Source of the DNA: an uncultured Pseudodesulfovibrio sp.
Lineage (GTDB): Bacteria > Desulfobacterota > Desulfovibrionia > Desulfovibrionales > Desulfovibrionaceae
Assembly (NCBI RefSeq): GCF_963677845.1
Contig: NZ_OY782498.1
Span: forward strand, 2,859,518-2,923,517
Length of the DNA stretch: 64,000 nt
Direction: 5' to 3'
The notes beneath the pieces are model-generated. The model ran no database searches, was not told where the DNA came from, and was given only the letters and a program-made list of their open reading frames with translations. Both the position numbers and the translations under genes were made by a program. Below are positions 42,792-51,532 of this stretch, piece by piece. How positions within the stretch are numbered: position 1 is the first letter of the stretch; each line of letters opens with the position of its first letter.

Positions 42792-43379
42792 TTATGGCTC
42801 TATGGTTGAACCAAGCACTTTTAAAAACTTCCGCATCCACTCGGGATGGGCTGGCCATGCAGGCCCGGTAACAATGTTCCCGTCGACGCAGGCATTGGAA
42901 AAAGTTTCATTGACTTCGCACCATGTGGCACCTGCGGCTTCAATATCGGGTTTGACCGCAGGATAGCCCGTGCAGGACTTGCCCTTAATGACATCGGCGG
43001 CTGTCAACAGTTGCTGGCCATGGCAGACTGCGGCAATGGGTTTATTCGCCTTGGCAAAATGTTGCACACAGGCAATCACAGCCGAATCCAGACGCAGGTA
43101 TTCAGGAGAACGTCCACCGGGAATCACCAACGCGTCGTAGTCCTCTGCTTTAATTTCATCAAAAGAAGCCGTGATCATGAAGTTGTGTCCCGGTTTTTCC
43201 GAATAGGTCTGATGCCCTTCAAAGTCGTGCACAGCCGTGGCCACGGTTTCTCCCGCCTTTTTACCGGGACAAACGGAATCCACGGCATGCCCCACCATCA
43301 GAAGCATCTGGAATGGCACCATTGCCTCATAATCTTCCACGAAATCACCAACCAAAAGCAGAATTTTCTTTGCAGCCAT
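42792..43379 (-). CDS. DJ-1/PfpI family protein
   Basis: 195 aa from MAAKKILLLVGDFVEDYEAM (ATG at 43379, GGAGG upstream); the longer frame to 43682 crosses a divergent gene. The nucleophile elbow is AVCHGQQLL, with PGGRSPEYLR preceding it and a conserved Glu in DFVEDYE. The members include deglycase-like, chaperone and protease-like proteins, so function is not assigned. It is larger than a minimal DJ-1 domain and may form the dimer or hexamer typical of PfpI proteins. Divergent from the HI0933-type flavoprotein. Confidence 0.9.
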   Translation of the reverse strand: MAAKKILLLVGDFVEDYEAMVPFQMLLMVGHAVDSVCPGKKAGETVATAVHDFEGHQTYSEKPGHNFMITASFDEIKAEDYDALVIPGGRSPEYLRLDSAVIACVQHFAKANKPIAAVCHGQQLLTAADVIKGKSCTGYPAVKPDIEAAGATWCEVNETFSNACVDGNIVTGPAWPAHPEWMRKFLKVLGSTIEP

Positions 43380-43503
43380 GAGGTCCTCCAAAATGTTCAG
43401 ATTTGACTTTATTCTGTGGTTCTCATCCTTTTTTTTGTCAACCACCCTTATGTGACAAAAGCACGAGCTTGCCTCGCACCCCGCTCTGCCGTAGAACGTC
43501 CCC

Positions 43504-44673
43504 ATGGCACACAACGACGTTCTTATTCTTGGAGCCGGAGCTTCCGGCCTGTATTGCGCCATGACCGCCGCCAAACGCGGCCTCAAGGTCATGGTTCTGG
43601 ACCACGGCGCCAAGCCCGCACGCAAGATTCGCGTGTCCGGCGGAGGCAAGTGTAATTTTACCAACCTGAATGTGACGCACACCGACTACATCTGTCGCAA
43701 TCCGCACTTCGTTAAGTCCGCATTGGCACGTCTTTCGCCGTGGGACGTAATCGCCCTTCTGGCCGAAGATAGCATCACCTACGAAGAACGCGAACACGGC
43801 CAGCTTTTCACTGAGCAGGGAGCCGGGAAAGTCGCAGGTTCGCTGATGACCCGGTGCACTCGTGCCGGAGTGGATGTCAGGATGGGAAACGAAATAAAAA
43901 GCGTATCCGGGACCGGACCATTCTCCGTGACAACAGGCGATGACGTTTTTACAGCGGACAAACTGGTTATCGCTCTGGGTGGTCCCTCATGGCCTCAGGT
44001 CGGAGCCACGGACCTCGGCTTCCGTCTGGCGAAACAGTTCGGCCTACAGATGGTCAAGCCTCGTCCGGGACTCGTCCCGCTGATATTTCCAAAGCAACTG
44101 CAAGACTTTTGTCAAGATATGGCAGGAAACGCCCTGCCTGCCACAGTGGAAACCGAAGGGGCTCGATTCACCGATCCATTGCTGTTTACCCACAAGGGGA
44201 TTTCCGGTCCGGCCACGTTACAGGCGTCTTCATATTGGTGCTCTGGACGGCCCGTGATCATTGATTTTCTACCGAGCCAATCCGTTGAAAACTTTATCGA
44301 AGAGCATCGAAGCTCCAACGCCCAACTCCGCAACCTGCTCGGCCATGTCATGCCCAAAAAGCTGCCCGGCCTGCTCGTTTCTGGCGCACTCGGTGAAACC
44401 TCTGTCAGCCAGCTTTCCGCGAAACAGATTGAAGCGGCTTCCAACCGGATTCATCGGTTCACCGTAGTCCCGGCATCCACCGAAGGGTATGCCAAGGCCG
44501 AAGTCTGCGTCGGCGGAATCGACACTGACGAGATTTCATCCAAGTCAATGGAATGTAAAAACGTTCCGGGCCTTTCAATCATCGGAGAAGCCATGGACGT
44601 GACCGGCCACCTCGGCGGGTTCAACCTGCATTGGGCATTCGCATCCGGTGCTGCTTGCGGAGAGCACCTATAA
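43504..44673 (+). CDS. HI0933-like NAD(P)/FAD-dependent oxidoreductase
   Basis: 389 aa flavoprotein. The FAD-binding Rossmann region is VLILGAGASGLYCAMTAAKRG (in part), followed by DHGAKPARKIRVSGGGKCNFTN, the hallmark of the HI0933/BaiN family. Other conserved segments are LVIALGGPSWPQVGATDLGF, LLFTHKGISGPATLQASSYW and GEAMDVTGHLGGFNLHWAFASG (partial). The family lacks a settled in vivo reaction in most bacteria. It is transcribed alone, with a strong terminator shortly downstream. Confidence 0.9.
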   Translation: MAHNDVLILGAGASGLYCAMTAAKRGLKVMVLDHGAKPARKIRVSGGGKCNFTNLNVTHTDYICRNPHFVKSALARLSPWDVIALLAEDSITYEEREHGQLFTEQGAGKVAGSLMTRCTRAGVDVRMGNEIKSVSGTGPFSVTTGDDVFTADKLVIALGGPSWPQVGATDLGFRLAKQFGLQMVKPRPGLVPLIFPKQLQDFCQDMAGNALPATVETEGARFTDPLLFTHKGISGPATLQASSYWCSGRPVIIDFLPSQSVENFIEEHRSSNAQLRNLLGHVMPKKLPGLLVSGALGETSVSQLSAKQIEAASNRIHRFTVVPASTEGYAKAEVCVGGIDTDEISSKSMECKNVPGLSIIGEAMDVTGHLGGFNLHWAFASGAACGEHL

Positions 44674-44715
44674 AGACGGTTGTGGAAGTGCTGCGCTGCC
44701 ACACTGATTTAAAAA

Positions 44716-44763
44716 AAAGAATAAGGGGAGAGACACATGCGTGTCTCTCCCCTTATTCTTTCA
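44716..44763. terminator. Bidirectional terminator
   Basis: An 18 bp perfect stem (GAATAAGGGGAGAGACAC and complement, loop ATGC) bounded by an A run and a T-rich tail between the flavoprotein and rdgB. Confidence 0.9.
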
Positions 44764-44791
44764 AATAAAGTTGGAAATTTGAGGACTAAAC

Positions 44792-45394
44792 CTAAGCTTT
44801 CTCCCAAAAATCTGGCCAGAGTTTAAGCAGTTTTTGCATGGCGTTACCACGATGGGAACGCTTATTTTTGACGTCGGCATCCAGTTCAGCCACATGGCAG
44901 CCAAGCTCGGGGTCAATGACGATGACATCGTACCCGAAACCGCCTTTTCCTTTATAACCATGTCCTACCTGAATTTCGTAAGCTCCGTCAGTATTGATTT
45001 CTTCACCATTGGGCGCGGAAGCGGCCATGACACAACGATAACGCCCCGTACGTTTCTCGTCGGGGACATCTTTCATCTCTGCCAGCATCTTTTCATTATT
45101 GGCGTGGTCGTCACAATCTTCGCCAGCGTAACGAGCCGAATATACACCGGGACGGCCATCAAGTGCGTCAATTTCAATACCGGAATCATCGGCTACCGCC
45201 ACAAGGCCGGTAATCTTTGCCACGGTGCGCGCCTTAATAAAGGCGTTCTCAAGAAAAGTATCACCGGTTTCGGGAATTTCTCCGATCTCCGGGAACTCAG
45301 ACAGGCTCTTCACCTGCACGCCGAATGGCTCCAGCATGGAGGAAAGTTCTTTAATTTTGCCTTTGTTATTGGTGGCGAGGACAATGGTTTTCAT
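44792..45394 (-). CDS. rdgB: XTP/dITP diphosphatase (HAM1/RdgB)
   Basis: 200 aa from MKTIVLATNNKGKIKELSSM (ATG at 45394, AAGGGA upstream). It hydrolyses non-canonical purine NTPs to prevent their incorporation. ATNNKGKIKE, TFLENAFIKARTVA, VADDSGIEIDALDGRPGVYSARYAG (partial: VADDSGIEIDALDG), GKGGFGYDVIV and NKRSHRGNA are conserved. Downstream of the sensor-kinase gene in the same direction, about 90 bases away. Confidence 0.96.
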   Translation of the reverse strand: MKTIVLATNNKGKIKELSSMLEPFGVQVKSLSEFPEIGEIPETGDTFLENAFIKARTVAKITGLVAVADDSGIEIDALDGRPGVYSARYAGEDCDDHANNEKMLAEMKDVPDEKRTGRYRCVMAASAPNGEEINTDGAYEIQVGHGYKGKGGFGYDVIVIDPELGCHVAELDADVKNKRSHRGNAMQKLLKLWPDFWEKA

Positions 45395-45486
45395 GGCTAT
45401 CCCTTTATACAGCTGTCGGTTCGAAACCACGTCACCACACCCTTTGAAGGGGATGGCAACCTGAGAAAATGTGTTGTGATGATTCC

Positions 45487-46968
45487 TTACTCGGACTCGC
45501 TGTCTTCCGCAACCGCGAGCAGTGGCGGAAGGAAGAGGGTCAACTTGGTTCCGATTTTTTCCACGGAAACCAGATCAACCTGCCCACCGATTTCCGCAAT
45601 AATCTTTCGGGTCTGCGCAAGGCCAAGCCCTGCTCCCTTGTCTCGGGTAGAAAAAAACGGGCTGAATATCTTGTCACGAATTTCAAGCGGAATACCTTCG
45701 CCAGTGTCCTCCACAGAAAGCACGGCGTGGTCCTGGCTCATACAAGTCGTAACGAACAACTTACCACCATCAAGCATGGCCTCCAGCGCATTTTTCACCA
45801 GATTAATGAGGCACTGTTTAATCAGATCCGGGTTGGCCTGCACACGTGCCATGGTCGGGTCCAAGTCCACATGTGCGACCACTTTCTGATTTGAACATGG
45901 CAGACGCATGACATTCATGGTGGTTTCCACCAATTCGTTCAGGTCCACTTCTTTGACTTCAGCACCAGTAGGACGGGTGAAATTAAGCAAACTCTTAAGT
46001 ATCCCGTCCAACCGTTTGGATTCGTCGAGTATAATGGACAATTTTTCGCGAGCTTTGTCGTCCATTCCTTCATATCGCATAAGGGAGTTGGCAAAACCAC
46101 TAATGGAAAAAAGCGGATTACGGATTTCATGGGCCATATAAGTTGACAATTCACCGATGGACGCAAGCTTTTCCGCCTGCTGCAAACGATTCTCCATGGA
46201 CGTTCGAAGGGTGATGTCTCGCCGGGAAGCCACCACATGATTGACGGCTCCATCTTCATCAAAAATCGGCGTAATGTAGACTCGAAAATACCGAACACGA
46301 CCATCCTCATCCACATGACTCGTCAAAGCTTCAGCCGGAGCCCGTGTCGACATGGCCTGTTGGAATGGGTCCTGAGAAAACTCGCACTCACCGTTACTTG
46401 AATCAGTGAAAACTTCGCAGTAAGAACGCCCCAAAATTTCACGTTTGGGAACGCCCTGCTTATCAACCACAACCTTGTTCATGCCTATTACCTTGCCATC
46501 ATGATCCAGAAACAATATCTCCTGATCAATCTGATCGACAATGGTCTTGAGCATATTCTGAGTATGAAGCAAGTCGATTTTGCAAGCCACCCAGACTTTG
46601 TCGGAAGTCAGCAGGTTAATAAAGAAACTGGCGGCACTGCGTTCCACCAACGTGATGCTCGGCGGTAAATAGTTGCGCAACTCATATATCAAACTTGGAC
46701 GGCCAGTGGCCTCGATAATCATGTTAATCTCAGGGTGATGCTCCAGCATGGTCTTGTACCCTGCATACGTGGGGATATGTCGGCCAGAGTCGTCGGCCTC
46801 GGGCAGGACACTCTCTCCCGGAAGGGCCGCCGCAACTACGCCAATTTCCTTAAGCGCCTCATCATTGCTCTGGTCCTTGAACATTTGCCAGAACGTCAAA
46901 AGGGCGGGGATATCGCCGATGACGCCGATGACATACCGTTTGTCATTGATATACGAAGCTCCGAGCAA
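45487..46968 (-). CDS. PAS sensor histidine kinase with an N-terminal Rossmann-like domain
   Basis: 493 aa if translation begins at the TTG at 46968, which has GAGGAGGT five bases before it; a GTG at 46995 would use the ribosome site as codons. Residues about 8-150 look like a Rossmann/oxidoreductase-like fold: YVIGVIGDIPALL, VVAAALPGESV, YAGYKTMLEHHPEINMIIEATG (partial). A PAS domain follows (FLDHDGKVIGMNKV), then HisKA with HEIRNPLFSISGF and an HATPase with NLVKNALEAM, VEDTGEGIP and GAGLGLAQTRKI. All catalytic boxes are present. No membrane segment. No response regulator is adjacent. Confidence 0.88.
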   Translation of the reverse strand: MLGASYINDKRYVIGVIGDIPALLTFWQMFKDQSNDEALKEIGVVAAALPGESVLPEADDSGRHIPTYAGYKTMLEHHPEINMIIEATGRPSLIYELRNYLPPSITLVERSAASFFINLLTSDKVWVACKIDLLHTQNMLKTIVDQIDQEILFLDHDGKVIGMNKVVVDKQGVPKREILGRSYCEVFTDSSNGECEFSQDPFQQAMSTRAPAEALTSHVDEDGRVRYFRVYITPIFDEDGAVNHVVASRRDITLRTSMENRLQQAEKLASIGELSTYMAHEIRNPLFSISGFANSLMRYEGMDDKAREKLSIILDESKRLDGILKSLLNFTRPTGAEVKEVDLNELVETTMNVMRLPCSNQKVVAHVDLDPTMARVQANPDLIKQCLINLVKNALEAMLDGGKLFVTTCMSQDHAVLSVEDTGEGIPLEIRDKIFSPFFSTRDKGAGLGLAQTRKIIAEIGGQVDLVSVEKIGTKLTLFLPPLLAVAEDSESE

Positions 46969-47070
46969 TTTGACCTCCTCTCCGTACCTGTGCACACTTG
47001 TCCGAGCCGGACTCTGGTTTCCGGTTCTTCAATAATACAGCATTTGCAAAGCCAGAGCAAAGGAAATGAA

Positions 47071-48399
47071 ATGTCACAACTAACTGACAAAACAGTAAGA
47101 GTTTATACAATAAGCTTGGGTTGCCCCAAGAATCGCGTGGATACGGAACGACTTCTCGGAACCCTCGGCTCAGCTATGGGTCCGGTGGACTCCGTGGAAG
47201 AGGCCGATCTTGTGCTCATAAATACCTGCGGGTTCATTCAACCAGCCACCGAAGAATCAATCACAACCATTCTCGACGCTGTCCGTGATGCAGCCGAGGT
47301 CATGGAAAAAACAGGACGAAAACCACTGCTATGCGTGGCTGGATGTCTTGTCTCCCGATACGGGCAGGACTTGAAGAATGAACTGCCTGAAGTGGACCTC
47401 TGGCTCACGACCGAAGAAATGCATCTGTGGCCGGATATGGCAGCCAAAGCCCTCTCGGTTTCGGTGGAGCGGGATACGCCGCGCAACCTGTCAACCGGCC
47501 CAGCGTATGCCTACCTGAAAGTCTCCGAAGGTTGTTCCCATAACTGCCGATTCTGTACCATCCCGTCCATCCGAGGACCGCACAAGAGTTGGCCCGTGGA
47601 CTTTCTCATCGATGAAGCGGAACAACTCGCCAACTCGGTCTCGGAAATCATCGTGGTGGGGCAGGATTCCACGGCCTACGGTTCGGATCTCGGCTCCGGC
47701 CATGATCTTGAAACGCTGGTCAAAGGGGTGGCTGACATATCCGCTCTTCAATGGCTACGCATCATGTACCTCTATCCTGCAGGCCTGACCGAATCCCTAC
47801 TCTCGATCCTCAAGGAACATGTCCCGCCATTTCTGCCGTATTTCGACATCCCACTTCAACACGCGCACCCGGATGTGCTTTCATCCATGGGCCGACCGTT
47901 TGCCCGAAATCCGGAAAAAGTCATCGACCGAGTACGGTCCTTTTTCCCAGAGGCCGCACTGCGCACGACTTTCATCGTTGGCTATCCGGGAGAAACCGAC
48001 GAACACTTTGAACATCTCATGGATTTTGTCCGCAAAACCCGGTTCCATCACCTCGGCGTATTCCCCTACTGGCCTGAAGATGGGACGCCAGCGGCGGCTA
48101 TGGACAATCAGGTGCCGGACGAAATCAAAATGGAGCGCAGGGACGCGCTGATGGAGCTTCAGGCTGGGATCAGCGAAGAAATCCTCTCGCAATACGAAGG
48201 GAAGACTCTGCCCGTGCTTATCGAACAACCGTCAGACGAGTGGCCCGGCCTGTATGTGGGCCGAGCATGGTTTCAGGCGCCGGATGTGGACGGCGTCACC
48301 TACGTCAGTGCACCACCGGAAGTGGAGTTGACACTCGGATCAATCGTGGATGTGGAAATAGAAAAAGCAGATACCTATGATTTGTCGGGATTGGTCTAG
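47071..48399 (+). CDS. rimO: Ribosomal protein S12 methylthiotransferase
   Basis: 442 aa from MSQLTDKTVRVYTISLGCPK (ATG at 47071, AAAGGA upstream). The open frame extends far leftward but antisense to the kinase. The MTTase N-terminal domain has LGCPKNRVDTE, INTCGFIQPA and VAGCLVSRYG, supplying the auxiliary-cluster cysteines. The radical SAM motif is CSHNCRFCTIP, and the TRAM domain closes the protein. RimO methylthiolates Asp88 of ribosomal protein S12. Divergent from the kinase across about 100 bases. Confidence 0.96.
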   Translation: MSQLTDKTVRVYTISLGCPKNRVDTERLLGTLGSAMGPVDSVEEADLVLINTCGFIQPATEESITTILDAVRDAAEVMEKTGRKPLLCVAGCLVSRYGQDLKNELPEVDLWLTTEEMHLWPDMAAKALSVSVERDTPRNLSTGPAYAYLKVSEGCSHNCRFCTIPSIRGPHKSWPVDFLIDEAEQLANSVSEIIVVGQDSTAYGSDLGSGHDLETLVKGVADISALQWLRIMYLYPAGLTESLLSILKEHVPPFLPYFDIPLQHAHPDVLSSMGRPFARNPEKVIDRVRSFFPEAALRTTFIVGYPGETDEHFEHLMDFVRKTRFHHLGVFPYWPEDGTPAAAMDNQVPDEIKMERRDALMELQAGISEEILSQYEGKTLPVLIEQPSDEWPGLYVGRAWFQAPDVDGVTYVSAPPEVELTLGSIVDVEIEKADTYDLSGLV

Positions 48400-48431
48400 G
48401 CCGCTTCAAGCGTTGGGTTTATAAACGATTC

Positions 48432-48474
48432 AAAAAAAGCCGTCCGGGCCGCTTACGCAGCCCGGACGAAAATG
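48432..48474. terminator. Terminator between rimO and the flagellar-like small protein
   Basis: CGTCCGGGC / GCCCGGACG stem with a CGCTTACGCA loop, flanked by AAAAAAA on the left and AAAA on the right; it terminates mainly leftward transcripts. Confidence 0.7.
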
Positions 48475-48490
48475 GCAGGCAGTTCTTCGG

Positions 48491-48955
48491 TTAAACGTAA
48501 TCGCCCCGATTGAACTTAAACTGTTCTGTTGCAGTCAGAGTTTCCAATTCATCAACAATGGACTTAATTTCGGGAGCAAGGTTTGCCTGACCGCCCTTGA
48601 GCGCGGCTACCTCACCTGCAATCTCATCGAGTGCCGTATAAGCGGATTTGAGTCCACCCTCCGGCCCTGCGAGTGTCGCTGCATAATTATCCCATTTGTC
48701 GAGAATGGATTCTACCTGTCCGGCCACCTGAGCGGAATTGTCGTTCGTGCTTTGCACGGCCCCAACACTTCCTGCTGCGATCAGGGGATTCACAATTGGA
48801 GGCGGCACAGCACCCTGCGTCTTAGCAGGAGCGTCTCCCCGTGCCACTTCTTGATTGAGAATGTCCCCGAAGGCGTTTCCAGGCTGGCGTACCTTGTCCT
48901 TCCGTTGCGTTTGCTCCGGCTGGACGCCCTCGATCTGATCAGGACGGATCATCAT
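48491..48955 (-). CDS. Conserved-looking protein of unknown function
   Basis: 154 aa, ATG at 48955 (an in-frame ATG follows directly). The N-terminal 75 residues are low-complexity, Gln/Ala/Pro-rich and probably disordered (IEGVQPEQTQRKDKVRQPGN). From about residue 80 it is helical, with ESILDKWDNYAATLAGPEGG and ENIVDELETLTATEQFKFNRGDYV-like C-terminus (actual: SIVDELETLTATEQFKFNRG then DYV). No signal peptide. The disordered-plus-helical layout resembles flagellar or secretion accessory proteins, but no neighbour confirms that. Confidence 0.6.
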   Translation of the reverse strand: MMIRPDQIEGVQPEQTQRKDKVRQPGNAFGDILNQEVARGDAPAKTQGAVPPPIVNPLIAAGSVGAVQSTNDNSAQVAGQVESILDKWDNYAATLAGPEGGLKSAYTALDEIAGEVAALKGGQANLAPEIKSIVDELETLTATEQFKFNRGDYV

Positions 48956-49231
48956 GGTTCTACTCCTATCCTGTGGTTTGCTTAAGATTCTGCAAAGACC
49001 TTGCCAAGGGCATCAGGTTGACAACCAATTGAAAATTCTTACTTTTTAAATAGAGACACCCGGAAAAAACTTCCACTTCCTTTACAGACAGCCATATCTG
49101 ATTCCATCTGACTGTAATGCAGAAGAAAAAGGTTGTCTATTCCCGCTCTGGGGGGCATAAAAAAAATAGGGAAAATCCCTTTCCTTTGACCCAATTCAAA
49201 GGGAAATGACAATACAGCAAGGAGGAGAACC
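48956..49231. other. Intergenic region upstream of the usp gene
   Basis: TTGACA at 49018-49023 is a possible -35 but has no good -10 at normal spacing. On the minus strand a short open frame (about 49039-49245) ends in KGSGSFFRVSL, reminiscent of the last strand of a histidine-kinase ATPase, without the remaining motifs. Otherwise nothing is recognised. Confidence 0.4.
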
Positions 49232-49672
49232 ATGGCTGACGTCAAGAAGATTTTGTGTGCAGTGGACTTTTCCGACTATAGCCCGATGGTGGCTGACTAT
49301 GCGAATATGATCGCCAAGTGCTCTCAGGCACAGGTGATCGTGCTTTATGTCGCCCCATCCCTCAGCCAATATGTGGGATTCCACGTGCCACCCAGCTCCA
49401 TTGAGAGCTTTGTCGGTGAAATCGTGACTGGTGCCGAAGACACCATGAACACATTTGTGGCTGAAAACTTCAAGGACCTCAATGTGGAAGGCAAAGTTGT
49501 CACCGGCTACCCCGCAGAAGAAATCCTCGCCATTTCCGAAGCCGAAGGTGTCGATATGGTCGTTATGGGTACCCATGGACGAAAGGGCATTGACCGTATC
49601 CTGTTCGGTTCCGTGGCTGAAAAGGTCGTCAAGAGCTCTGCAGCTCCTGTTCTGACAGTACGCCCGGACTAG
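49232..49672 (+). CDS. Universal stress protein
   Basis: 146 aa UspA-fold protein with AAGGAGGAG eight bases upstream. The ATP-binding motif is VMGTHGRKGIDRILFGSVAE, matching Gx2Gx9G(S/T), followed by KVVKSSAAPVLTV. VDFSDYSPMV at the start is also typical. Such proteins bind ATP and act in stress tolerance; the specific signal is unknown. A terminator follows within 35 bases, so it is monocistronic. Confidence 0.95.
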   Translation: MADVKKILCAVDFSDYSPMVADYANMIAKCSQAQVIVLYVAPSLSQYVGFHVPPSSIESFVGEIVTGAEDTMNTFVAENFKDLNVEGKVVTGYPAEEILAISEAEGVDMVVMGTHGRKGIDRILFGSVAEKVVKSSAAPVLTVRPD

Positions 49673-49702
49673 GACGCTTTACTGACGGACATAAAAAATA
49701 TA

Positions 49703-49734
49703 CAAAGGACGGCTTCGGCCGTTCTTTTTTTATT
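49703..49734 (+). terminator. Terminator of the universal-stress-protein gene
   Basis: GGACGGC-TTC-GGCCGTTC stem followed by seven T's. Confidence 0.87.
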
Positions 49735-49748
49735 GAGATGAGGGAAAT

Positions 49749-50849
49749 ATGAGAGATTTTAGCGTCCGTCCGGAAATTCAAGACTTTGCACCATACGTGC
49801 CGGGTCTGACCATCGAACAGATTCAGAAGCGGTATGGCCTCAACACGGTCATCAAGCTCGCCAGCAATGAAAACCCATTTGGCACGTCTCCTCTGGTCCA
49901 AAAGGCCATTGCGACAAACGCTGCCCGTGCTTTCCGCTACCCGGAAAACCATTCTCCGAGACTGGTCAAAGCCATCGCACAGACTGCAGGAGTCTCAGAG
50001 GATTGCATTCTGGTGGGCAATGGTTCGGACGAAATCATCGACATGCTATTCCGCACCAAAGGAATCCCCGGCAAATCCAATGTGGTCTGTTATGAGAATT
50101 CCTTTGCCATGTACCGAATGTGCGCCAAGCTGACAGGCCTCGAGTATCGTGAAATCCCACGCGGTGAAGATCTGGAACTACCACTGGCCGCCATGGCCGA
50201 AGCCGCTGACGAAAACACCGCCATGGTTATCGTCACCAGCCCGGACAACCCCACGGGACTGGCTGCCACGGTGGACGACCTATCCGTACTGGCGGGAGTA
50301 CTGCCGCAAGATTGCCTGTTGGTAGTGGACGAAGCTTATATCGAATTTGCATGGCCACCCGAGTCCTATTCTCCGGTTCAGGCATTTGACCGGTTCGAGA
50401 ATCTGGTGGCTCTACGTACCTTTTCCAAAGCATACGGGCTAGCCGGACTCCGTGTCGGATATGGCATTTTGCCACCCAAATTGGCCGCATTGATGAAAAA
50501 TGCCCGCATCCCATTTACGGTCAACCTGCTGGCTGAAGAGGCTGCACTGGCTGCACTTGAAGACGAAGTATTTTTCAATGAGACACTGCAATTAGTCATG
50601 CATGGCCGTGAATATTTCACCGAGGAATTGACCCGTCTCGGCTGCAAGGTCTGGCCGAGTCAGTCCAACTTCGTCATGTTCGAATCTCCCAAACCCGCTC
50701 AGGCCGTATTCAAGGCTCTGCTCAAAAAGGGCATCATCGTCCGCCCACTAGGCAGCTTCGGACTGGGCACATGTATTCGCGTCAACGTGGGTACAAATGC
50801 TGAAAATGCGACTTTCATCAAAGAGCTGGAGGACGTTCTCAATGGGTAA
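49749..50849 (+). CDS. hisC: Histidinol-phosphate aminotransferase
   Basis: 366 aa PLP enzyme that converts imidazole acetol phosphate to histidinol phosphate. ASNENPFGTSPLVQKAI, VGNGSDEIIDMLFR, TSPDNPTGLAATVDDL and the PLP lysine segment FSKAYGLAGLRVGYG are in family order. The start is in line with the ribosome site and GAGGG. Its TAA overlaps the cmk ATG by eight bases, so hisC and cmk are translationally coupled. Confidence 0.95.
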   Translation: MRDFSVRPEIQDFAPYVPGLTIEQIQKRYGLNTVIKLASNENPFGTSPLVQKAIATNAARAFRYPENHSPRLVKAIAQTAGVSEDCILVGNGSDEIIDMLFRTKGIPGKSNVVCYENSFAMYRMCAKLTGLEYREIPRGEDLELPLAAMAEAADENTAMVIVTSPDNPTGLAATVDDLSVLAGVLPQDCLLVVDEAYIEFAWPPESYSPVQAFDRFENLVALRTFSKAYGLAGLRVGYGILPPKLAALMKNARIPFTVNLLAEEAALAALEDEVFFNETLQLVMHGREYFTEELTRLGCKVWPSQSNFVMFESPKPAQAVFKALLKKGIIVRPLGSFGLGTCIRVNVGTNAENATFIKELEDVLNG

Positions 50850-51501
50850 ACCCCTCATTGTGACCATCGACGGCCCTGCCGGGGTCGGTAAATCCACCAT
50901 GGCCAAACAATTGGCCAGGCATCTGTCCATCCCGTATCTTGATACTGGCGCCATGTTCCGGTCCATCGCCTGGAAACTGGGCGAGGGAGCATGGGAATGG
51001 GATGAAAGCCAGATTCAGACAGCGCTCGACGGCATGAAGTTCGGCTTGTCGGGCATTGGCGAAGACTCGGTGCTGACGTTGAATGACACACCCATTGGCA
51101 GCGAAATTCGCACGGAGCAGGTCGGCATGTGGGCATCCAATATTGCCACGTTGCCAGTTATTCGTACTTTTTTGAAAACAGCGCAGCAGCACTTGGGTGA
51201 AAGATTCTCTCTGGTTGCTGAAGGTCGCGACATGGGCACCGTTATTTTCCCTGATGCGCCACACAAATTCTTTCTGGATGCATCCGTGGAAGAGCGTGCC
51301 AACCGTCGGTTCAAACAACTTTCATCCATGAACAAGCCGGCTGATCTGGACGAACTAAAAAAACAGATTGCCAAACGCGATAATCAAGATCGCAACCGAG
51401 CGGTAGCTCCGCTCAAGGCCGCAGACGATGCCATGACTATAGATTCGACTGAAATGAATAAAGAGCAGGTCTTCACCGTCTTGAAAGATGGCGTGGCCTA
51501 G
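50842..51501 (+). CDS. cmk: Cytidylate kinase
   Basis: 219 aa from [20 protein letters not shown] (ATG at 50842, inside the hisC stop). P-loop [24 protein letters not shown], and [15 protein letters not shown] are conserved. Phosphorylates CMP and dCMP with ATP. Coupled to hisC by an eight-base overlap and followed by serS after 31 bases. Confidence 0.95.
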   Translation: MGKPLIVTIDGPAGVGKSTMAKQLARHLSIPYLDTGAMFRSIAWKLGEGAWEWDESQIQTALDGMKFGLSGIGEDSVLTLNDTPIGSEIRTEQVGMWASNIATLPVIRTFLKTAQQHLGERFSLVAEGRDMGTVIFPDAPHKFFLDASVEERANRRFKQLSSMNKPADLDELKKQIAKRDNQDRNRAVAPLKAADDAMTIDSTEMNKEQVFTVLKDGVA

Positions 51502-51532
51502 GATATTACGGGGATCGAACGAGGAGTTACCC

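Noticed and set aside
46735-47070. 554-aa version of RimO starting at 46735
   Set aside because: The extension is antisense to the sensor kinase; the MTTase domain begins right after the ATG at 47071.
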